A DNA stretch of 7,036 bases from Planctomycetaceae bacterium. GTDB taxonomy: Bacteria > Planctomycetota > Planctomycetia > Pirellulales > Pirellulaceae. The stretch covers positions 1 to 7,036 of the forward strand of contig SKVE01000030.1 in NCBI GenBank assembly GCA_007129635.1, written 5' to 3'. The notes under the pieces are model-generated. The model did no database searches, was not told where the DNA came from, and worked only from the letters and a program-made list of their open reading frames with translations. Positions 1 through 4,669 of this stretch are shown piece by piece; the first letter of the stretch is position 1; every line of letters begins with the position of its first letter. A program made the translations under genes and the position numbers.

Positions 1-2
1 AA

Positions 3-362
3 CTGGCCGAGTTCGGTGCGCTGTGGCATGGGATCAGTTGGGGAGCTCACACGCTGCTGGACGACAGCCCCTGGGCTGGCGGTCCGCCCCGCGACGATGA
101 GTTTCCCGGCGAGCGGCCATGGAGTCGTCCCAATGAGTGGAAGTGGTTCGCAGCCCAACCCAGGAACTGGGCACCGCAGGTCCGGCTTGAGCCGAATCGA
201 GCGATCGTCACATTCTACACCTACACGGCTCACGCCGGCGGTGGCGACGATGACCACCAGGAACGGATCATCCGCCATACCGACACCTACCGTCGCGGCA
301 GGTACCGGGCCATGACGGTCGAGCAAAAGATCGCCGAAGGACCCAACGCGATTGCCTTCTGA
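3..362 (+). CDS. C-terminal part of an unrecognised Trp-rich protein (5'-truncated by window edge)
   Basis: An open frame enters from the left edge and stays open for 119 codons to a TGA at 360-362. Third codon positions are mostly G or C, as in the clear genes of the window, which supports real coding. The visible part is rich in tryptophan (seven residues, including an EWKWF cluster) and in Pro, Arg and Asp. It has a short His/Asp patch (HAGGGDDDHQER) near residue 80 and a charged tail (TVEQKIAEGPNAIAF). It shows no membrane segment. I recognise no family and propose no function. The start lies outside the window. It runs toward the barrel gene but is separated from it by more than 300 bp, so shared transcription is doubtful. 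Confidence 0.6.
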   Translation: MAEFGALWHGISWGAHTLLDDSPWAGGPPRDDEFPGERPWSRPNEWKWFAAQPRNWAPQVRLEPNRAIVTFYTYTAHAGGGDDDHQERIIRHTDTYRRGRYRAMTVEQKIAEGPNAIAF

Positions 363-468
363 CACAAGCACTCGTTGGAAACCTTGGCTCACTTATCCTG
401 CATCTCAGAAAGCACCATCTTGCTGGTACCAATTGCACCCTCAGTGAAGGATAATGTGCCCCTTGTTC

Positions 469-493
469 TTTGGCTGTTGGCCAATCCGCCAAA
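469..493. promoter_or_regulatory. Candidate regulatory dyad with TTGGCCAA core
   Basis: The perfect 8-bp palindrome TTGGCCAA (477-484) is flanked by TTTGGC (469-474) and its complement GCCAAA (488-493). The outer arms are off-centre by one base, so the structure is an imperfect dyad or small hairpin. The same 8-mer lies in the promoter spacer of the thioredoxin-type gene pair at 3014-3021. Operator function is inference only. Confidence 0.25.
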
Positions 494-662
494 TATTTCA
501 AGGCAACAACGGGAGATTCTTTTCGCTACAGTCGATACTGAAAGAATAAGCGGCACCATGCGTACTGGTCCTCTGCCTGCTGAGCGTTGTTCGGAATCCG
601 GGGTACGTCTTTCCAGGCGACAGTCACGTGCTAGCATCCGTTGAGTGGCTGTCAGCGAAAGC

Positions 663-668
663 AAGGAG
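663..668 (+). promoter_or_regulatory. Shine-Dalgarno site that decides the barrel gene start
   Basis: AAGGAG sits 8 nt upstream of a GTG at 677. The same hexamer with the same 8-nt spacing precedes the ATG of the thioredoxin-type lipoprotein gene on the other strand (2690-2695). This genome therefore appears to use this signal, which favours GTG 677 over the in-frame TTG at 641, where no such site is seen. Confidence 0.55.
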
Positions 669-676
669 TTCTGCGA

Positions 677-2128
677 GTGTTTGGATGTCTGGTTGTGCTG
701 CAGACCTTGGTCTTCGCTTGCGGCGGTTGCCGAGCGGCGGCCGAGCTGTCACCGGAGCCGCTGCTGACGACCGAGGTTTCCGTGGCGACTGAGCTGCCGT
801 GTCCACTGGCGGTGACCTGTGGGGAACCGTCTTGCGGATGCGGCGGCGAACGGACGCCATGCCGCTGGAACGATTGGCTGAATGACCATCGGCTTGGATG
901 CTGGTCACTCGATATCGGTGGCAGTCTGCGGCATCGTTTCGAACATCAGGACAACTTCCAGGTCCGGCGTTACGGCGACCCGGACGCTCCGACGGATACG
1001 TTCGTCCTGCAGCGGTTTCGCCTGGAAGCCGATCTGCGGCACCAAGAGGATTGGCGGTTCTTCCTCCAAATGCAGGACGCTCGTCCGTTCGGCACGATCT
1101 TCAGCCCGGACGATTTTGCGTTGGCCACTCCGTACTGGAATCCCTTCGACTTGCGTCAAGCGTATCTGGAACGTCAGCCGGACGAAGATCGCCCCCTGGG
1201 GATGCAGGTGGGACGGCAGGTGATCTTTTACCGCGATACTCGTGTGTGGGGCCCCGGGGAATGGGGCAATGTCGGCCGGTACTCGTGGGACGCGGCCCGG
1301 TTGTTTCTGGAAACCCCAGCGGCGCGCATCGATCTGATCTACGCTCAACGAGTCTTGACGCTACCCGATCGTTTTGACGTCGATCACTATCCGTTCCATG
1401 GCTATGGCGTTTATGCAAAGCTGAGCAACCTGCCGTTCCAGTTGGATTTGTTCTACATCGGCAAGTCGACCTACGGCAACGATGCGATCCGGGTACTCGG
1501 GCAGCACGTGGTCGAGGACATCCACACCCCCGGTTTTTACTTCGACGGACATTGGCAAGATCGCTGGGATTACGGCGCCACGTTCGCTCGCACGATGGGT
1601 TCACGCGAGGGCGCCACGGTGTCGGCTTACGGCGGGAACGTCCGCGTGGGCCATACGTTCGACAGACCGTGGAAGCCGCGACTGGGGGTCCAGTACTCGT
1701 TCGCCACGGGAGATCCCAGTCCCGACAGCGGAAGCGACCGTACGTTCGACGGTCTGTTCGGCGCCATCGACAGCATGTACGGCTGGATGAACATCTTCGC
1801 CTGGAAAAACCTACGCGACTATCAGGCGACCTTTCGCGTCCAACCGTCCGAGCGAGCCGAGATCATCCTGGACTGGCACTACTTTGAACTGGATCAAGCT
1901 CAAGATGCCTGGTATTACGGCAATGGTCGACCCCAGCGCTGGGACCCCACGGGAGGCTCAGGCCGCCAATTGGGCCACGAAATCGATCTGACCCTGCATT
2001 ACAAGGTTTCCGACCAACTGCGGCTGCGAGCTGGCTATTCGCATTTTTTCCCCGGCACGTTCATCCGCCGCACCGGCACCAGCCCGCAAGCCGACTGGGT
2101 TCATTTGCAAGCCCAGTGGAACTATTAG
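677..2128 (+). CDS. Alginate-export-family outer-membrane beta-barrel protein
   Basis: Probable outer-membrane porin or channel of 483 residues. The N-terminus has a hydrophobic export segment (about residues 5-15) and a possible signal-peptidase site at AAA/E (20-23). A short linker follows carrying six of the nine cysteines (42, 48, 53, 55, 62, 75); the barrel itself has none. From about residue 80, aromatic/charged alternating strands run to the end. Family-like features are LQRFRLEADL (111-120), a DWRFFLQMQDAR strand (125-136), and the GRQ...WGPGEWGNVGRYSWDAARLFLE block (179-212). The chain ends in QAQWNY, a terminal aromatic strand as expected for Bam-assembled barrels. GTG 677 is chosen for its Shine-Dalgarno site, but it leaves an uncharged n-region. 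TTG 641 would add 12 residues including Arg and Lys, a more normal signal peptide, so the start is uncertain. Substrate cannot be read; 'alginate export' is the family name only. Confidence 0.8.
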   Translation: MFGCLVVLQTLVFACGGCRAAAELSPEPLLTTEVSVATELPCPLAVTCGEPSCGCGGERTPCRWNDWLNDHRLGCWSLDIGGSLRHRFEHQDNFQVRRYGDPDAPTDTFVLQRFRLEADLRHQEDWRFFLQMQDARPFGTIFSPDDFALATPYWNPFDLRQAYLERQPDEDRPLGMQVGRQVIFYRDTRVWGPGEWGNVGRYSWDAARLFLETPAARIDLIYAQRVLTLPDRFDVDHYPFHGYGVYAKLSNLPFQLDLFYIGKSTYGNDAIRVLGQHVVEDIHTPGFYFDGHWQDRWDYGATFARTMGSREGATVSAYGGNVRVGHTFDRPWKPRLGVQYSFATGDPSPDSGSDRTFDGLFGAIDSMYGWMNIFAWKNLRDYQATFRVQPSERAEIILDWHYFELDQAQDAWYYGNGRPQRWDPTGGSGRQLGHEIDLTLHYKVSDQLRLRAGYSHFFPGTFIRRTGTSPQADWVHLQAQWNY

Positions 2129-2192
2129 GCTCTGTCGGGCCTGCGGCACCCCATTGGATGACCGTGACTTCTGCGATCAAACTCGCCGGCAC

Positions 2193-2681
2193 TCACTCCA
2201 TTTCCACGCCGACGCCCAGCTTTGCCCAATTCCCCAAGATGTCCTCTTTGGACATGAAACCCTCGTGGCGAAACTGTTCGTTGCCCTCGGCATCGAAAAA
2301 GATCTGGGTGGGAATCGTTTCGATGCCGTACTTCTCCGCCTGCTCCGGATGCTCCCAGACGTCGATGAATATGGTCTGGAATCGGTCCGCATAGTTCTCC
2401 ATCAGATCTTCCAAGATGGGCGCCATCATCTTGCAAGGAATGCACTGCTTAGCGCCCAGATCCACCAACCGAGGCAAGCCGGTCGCCGCGATGGGCTCGA
2501 CGGTCGTCGAGGCCACCTCCGACGTGCCATCCGCCCCAGCGGTGGTGGCCGTTGGCGCTGCCGATTCGCTTGCTTCCGGTGACGAACAGCCGCTGGCTAC
2601 GATTAAGCTGAACCCTGCGAACAGACAGACCAAGGCGGCAACCGACCGATAACGGGTACCAAGATCAAGGGATAATTTCAT
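2193..2681 (-). CDS. Thioredoxin-fold lipoprotein with CIPC active site
   Basis: A 162-residue thioredoxin-family protein, probably anchored outside the cytoplasmic membrane. It opens with a basic n-region and a hydrophobic core (about 14-28), then a lipobox-like VASGC with Cys32. A low-complexity Ser/Ala/Thr linker (33-68) leads to the thioredoxin domain. The redox motif is CIPC (80-83), preceded by DLGAKQ instead of the usual tryptophan context and followed by KMMAPIL. The cis-proline is in TIPT (Pro124), followed by the strand QIFFD. The family pattern (CIPCKMMAPIL, FIDVW, IPTQIFFD, FRHEGF) matches thioredoxin-like proteins often encoded beside CcdA/DsbD-type or arsenical-permease membrane partners (recollection); none is in this window. 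ATG 2681 is preferred over TTGs at 2684 and 2687 because AAGGAG lies 8 nt before it. The gene is 43 bp downstream of the small redox gene and probably in its operon. It ends 64 bp from the convergent barrel gene, with no clear terminator between them. Confidence 0.85.
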   Translation of the reverse strand: MKLSLDLGTRYRSVAALVCLFAGFSLIVASGCSSPEASESAAPTATTAGADGTSEVASTTVEPIAATGLPRLVDLGAKQCIPCKMMAPILEDLMENYADRFQTIFIDVWEHPEQAEKYGIETIPTQIFFDAEGNEQFRHEGFMSKEDILGNWAKLGVGVEME

Positions 2682-2689
2682 CAACAAAA

Positions 2690-2695
2690 CTCCTT
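2690..2695 (-). promoter_or_regulatory. Shine-Dalgarno site of the thioredoxin-type lipoprotein gene
   Basis: On the minus strand AAGGAG is followed by an 8-nt spacer and the ATG at 2681. It lies within the 43-bp gap after the upstream redox gene and fixes the start at 2681 over the TTG codons just upstream. Confidence 0.65.
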
Positions 2696-2724
2696 ATGGT
2701 AAATGTCATCCACAACAAGGTGGG

Positions 2725-2958
2725 TTACGCGAGTACTTTTTTGATGTCGTCGACCGTCAGGACCTTCCCCACAGCCTTGACTTCTCCATCGACCACCAGT
2801 GCCGGGGTCATCATCACCCCGTAGCTTGTGATCTCGTTGATGTCTTGGACCTTTTCCACCGTGGCTTCGACACCCAACTCCTTGATGGCCGCTTCGGCAT
2901 TCTCGGTCAGCTTTTTGCACTTCGCACACCCGGTACCCAGCACCTGCATCCGCTTCAT
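2725..2958 (-). CDS. Small thioredoxin/glutaredoxin-like redox protein (MTH895/TM0996 type)
   Basis: A complete 77-residue protein with no signal peptide, so probably cytoplasmic. The N-terminal strand MQVLGTG leads into the redox motif CAKC (11-14) and a Lys-rich helix. The cis-proline is in MMTP (Pro52), followed by the strand ALVVDGEVKAVG and a C-terminal helix (VDDIKKVLA). Motif order and length match the MTH895/TM0996 'redox-active disulfide protein' family (Thioredoxin_3 type), known as minimal thioredoxin-fold proteins. In many genomes members neighbour ArsR regulators or arsenical/thiol permeases (recollection); neither is seen here. It is the first gene of a minus-strand pair with the thioredoxin-type lipoprotein, suggesting a relay of thiol electrons between the two sides of the membrane (inference). 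ATG 2958 is preceded by GGAG at 7 nt. Confidence 0.9.
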   Translation of the reverse strand: MKRMQVLGTGCAKCKKLTENAEAAIKELGVEATVEKVQDINEITSYGVMMTPALVVDGEVKAVGKVLTVDDIKKVLA

Positions 2959-2965
2959 GTCATTT

Positions 2966-2969
2966 CTCC
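2966..2969 (-). promoter_or_regulatory. Shine-Dalgarno site of the small redox gene
   Basis: GGAG on the minus strand lies 7 nt before the ATG at 2958, supporting that start. Confidence 0.5.
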
Positions 2970-3000
2970 AAAGAACTTAAGGTCAACGGTAGTCTCCGTC

Positions 3001-3029
3001 ATTTTATGCAAGTTTGGCCAACGATGCAA
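3001..3029 (-). promoter_or_regulatory. Candidate sigma70-like promoter for the redox gene pair
   Basis: On the minus strand TTGCAT (3029-3024) and TAAAAT (3006-3001) are separated by exactly 17 nt. The -10 matches the consensus at five of six positions; the -35 only at the leading TTG. Transcription would start near 2994, giving a leader of about 36 nt before the ATG at 2958, with room for the Shine-Dalgarno site. This is a by-eye assignment using the E. coli consensus, which may fit planctomycete promoters poorly. Confidence 0.35.
3007..3028. promoter_or_regulatory. 22-bp dyad in the promoter spacer, possible operator
   Basis: The sequence reads TGCA-N3-TTGGCCAA-N3-TGCA, a perfect two-fold symmetry apart from the two N3 spacers, centred between 3017 and 3018. 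It overlaps the spacer between the candidate -10 and -35 of the redox gene pair, where a bound dimeric regulator would block or remodel RNA polymerase. A direct repeat ATGCAAG (3006-3012 and 3024-3030) overlaps its arms. Regulatory function is inference; no regulator gene is in the window. Confidence 0.35.
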
Positions 3030-3228
3030 GGGATAAAAAACGCGTTGCTTGCGGTAGCGTACGGATCGGGCCTGCGGTAGATTTTGACGAGAGGCTCACA
3101 TCCTCCGCTCCAGCGAGAGTCCTCGCCGCTTGTCGGACGAGTGTTCTCAGGTTTTTGGCCCGGAATTGCTGCCGAACGGGAACAAGAGCGGGATCGAACA
3201 CACTGGCTTTGACACAGACGAACAGAAC

Positions 3229-4641
3229 ATGCCGCTCCCGACCCCCTTGCTCTCAATCGGCGACATCACCGCCAAATGGACGACTTGGTTGTTGCTCGCA
3301 ACCGTCCTGTTGGTCCAGATGGCCGGTTTGCAGCCCGCGGCCGTGGCTGGGGATTGGCCCAGGTTCCTCGGGCCCACCGGCGATAGCAAGTCGGTGGAAA
3401 CCGGCATTCGTACCGACTGGTCCAACGGCGGACTCCCGGTCCTGTGGTCGCGACCGTTGGGGGAGAGCTACGGGATCGGCGTCGTCTCTCAACAACGCTA
3501 CTACCAGTTCGACCGTCGTGGGGATAAGGCTCAATTGCTGTGTCTGGACGCTCTTACGGGAGACCCGTTGTGGGAATTCGAGTACCCGACCGACTACGAA
3601 GACATGTACGGTTACAACGGCGGACCACGCTGCTCGCCGCTGATCGATGAAGACCGTGCGTATCTGTTCGGTGCCGAAGGCATGTTGCACTGCGTTCGGA
3701 CCACCGACGGCCGGGTGTTGTGGAAGATCGACACGGCAGAGCGATTCGGTGTGGTGCAGAATTTCTTTGGCGTCGGCAGCAACCCGGTAATCGAGGGCCG
3801 ATTGCTGATCGTGATGGTCGGCGGCAGCCCTCCGCAGTCGCAGACGGTGCCGCGCGGCGCCCTGGATCGCGTGGTGGGTGACAACTCGGGGATCGTCGCC
3901 TTTGACAAGATGACCGGCCAGGTGGTCTACCGGATCACGGACGAATTGGCCAGCTACGCCTCGTTGAAGCTGGCGACGATCGACGGACGCCGTTGGTGCT
4001 TCGCTTTCGCTCGCGGGGCCCTGGTGGGGTTCGAGCCGTCGACTGGGAAAGTCGACTTCCACTATCCGTGGCGATCATCGCTGCGCGAAAGCGTCAACGC
4101 CAGCGTACCGGTCGTGGTGAACGACCAGGTGTTCATCTCCGAGGCGTACGGACCGGGCAGTTCGTTGCTGCAAGTCCGACCTGGCGGCTATCAAGTGATC
4201 TGGTCCGACCCGCCGCGCAGCCGCCAACGTGCGATGCAGACGCATTGGAATACGGCCGTGTTCCACGAGGGGTTCCTGTACGGTTCCAGCGGCCGACACA
4301 CCAACCAGGCTCAATTGCGCTGCATCGATTGGAAGACGGGCGAGATCCAATGGAGCGAACCGGGTTGGACACTGGGTTCGCTGCTGTACGTCGACGGGCA
4401 CTTCGTGCACCTGGGGGAATACGGCGAGTTGCTGCTGCTGAAGGCCAACCCCGAGCGATTCGAGCAGGTGGCGGTGGTGCGGCCCGTTGACCAAGACGGC
4501 CAGCCTTTGCTGCGGTATCCTTGCTGGGCCGCGCCGATCCTGGCCGACGGCCGGTTGTACGTACGCGGACGCGACCGTGTGGTGTGTTTCCAGCTTGTTC
4601 CGCAACAGGACGCGTCCCCAGGTGCCGAGAACGAAGAATAG
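3229..4641 (+). CDS. Exported PQQ-like beta-propeller protein
   Basis: A 470-residue secreted protein of the PQQ-binding-like beta-propeller (BamB/quinoprotein-like) group. Residues 17-34 form a hydrophobic signal segment, with a likely cleavage site AVA/GD at 40. The mature protein opens with DWPRFLGP, a motif common in planctomycete propellers of this kind. Blade signatures of the form L-x-C/A-x-D-x-x-T/D-G-x-x-x-W recur near residues 102-117, 152-167, 222-236, 265-279 and 362-376, with weaker ones near 400 and 450. This suits a seven- or eight-bladed fold. No PQQ-dehydrogenase catalytic residues can be identified, so a binding or scaffold role is as likely as an enzyme. ATG 3229 is chosen because it places the signal peptide near the N-terminus. 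The in-frame TTG at 3130 would add 33 polar residues before it. Neither start has a clear Shine-Dalgarno site. It lies 28 bp upstream of the membrane fusion gene and is probably co-transcribed with it. Confidence 0.85.
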   Translation: MPLPTPLLSIGDITAKWTTWLLLATVLLVQMAGLQPAAVAGDWPRFLGPTGDSKSVETGIRTDWSNGGLPVLWSRPLGESYGIGVVSQQRYYQFDRRGDKAQLLCLDALTGDPLWEFEYPTDYEDMYGYNGGPRCSPLIDEDRAYLFGAEGMLHCVRTTDGRVLWKIDTAERFGVVQNFFGVGSNPVIEGRLLIVMVGGSPPQSQTVPRGALDRVVGDNSGIVAFDKMTGQVVYRITDELASYASLKLATIDGRRWCFAFARGALVGFEPSTGKVDFHYPWRSSLRESVNASVPVVVNDQVFISEAYGPGSSLLQVRPGGYQVIWSDPPRSRQRAMQTHWNTAVFHEGFLYGSSGRHTNQAQLRCIDWKTGEIQWSEPGWTLGSLLYVDGHFVHLGEYGELLLLKANPERFEQVAVVRPVDQDGQPLLRYPCWAAPILADGRLYVRGRDRVVCFQLVPQQDASPGAENEE

Positions 4642-4669
4642 GCGTCCTTTTAGAAGATAGGCGACCCAG

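Larger units (their letters stand above)
363..676. other. Gene-free intergenic region upstream of the barrel gene
   Basis: This stretch has visibly more A+T than the flanking genes. Frames opening here use TTG starts, lack a ribosome site, and read as mixed-composition sequence with no domain or signal peptide. I see no convincing small gene and no tRNA-like fold. It holds the TTGGCCAA palindrome at 477-484 and, at its end, the Shine-Dalgarno sequence of the next gene. A promoter for the barrel gene is expected here, but I could not pick a -35/-10 pair I would defend. Confidence 0.5.

Noticed and set aside
375..644. Possible small plus-strand gene of 89 codons in the first intergenic region
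   Set aside because: It has a TTG start, no ribosome site and no recognisable domain, and its base composition is lower in GC than the true genes. A similar-sized frame exists on the opposite strand, as expected for noncoding DNA.
2129..2192. Search for a bidirectional terminator between the convergent barrel and thioredoxin-type genes
   Set aside because: Only stems of 3-4 bp (such as AGGC/GCCT) are present, and there is no T-run on either strand.
2135..3075. A 12-base repeat TCGGGCCTGCGG seen near 2137 and near 3067
   Set aside because: One or more such 12-base matches are expected by chance in 7 kb of GC-rich DNA, and the flanks share nothing.
3014..3643. A 209-codon plus-strand frame crossing the intergenic region and the start of the propeller gene
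   Set aside because: The translation is Arg/Ser/Thr/Cys-rich with no domain. It overlaps the signal-peptide region of a clear gene in another frame and also runs through the candidate promoter of the opposite strand.
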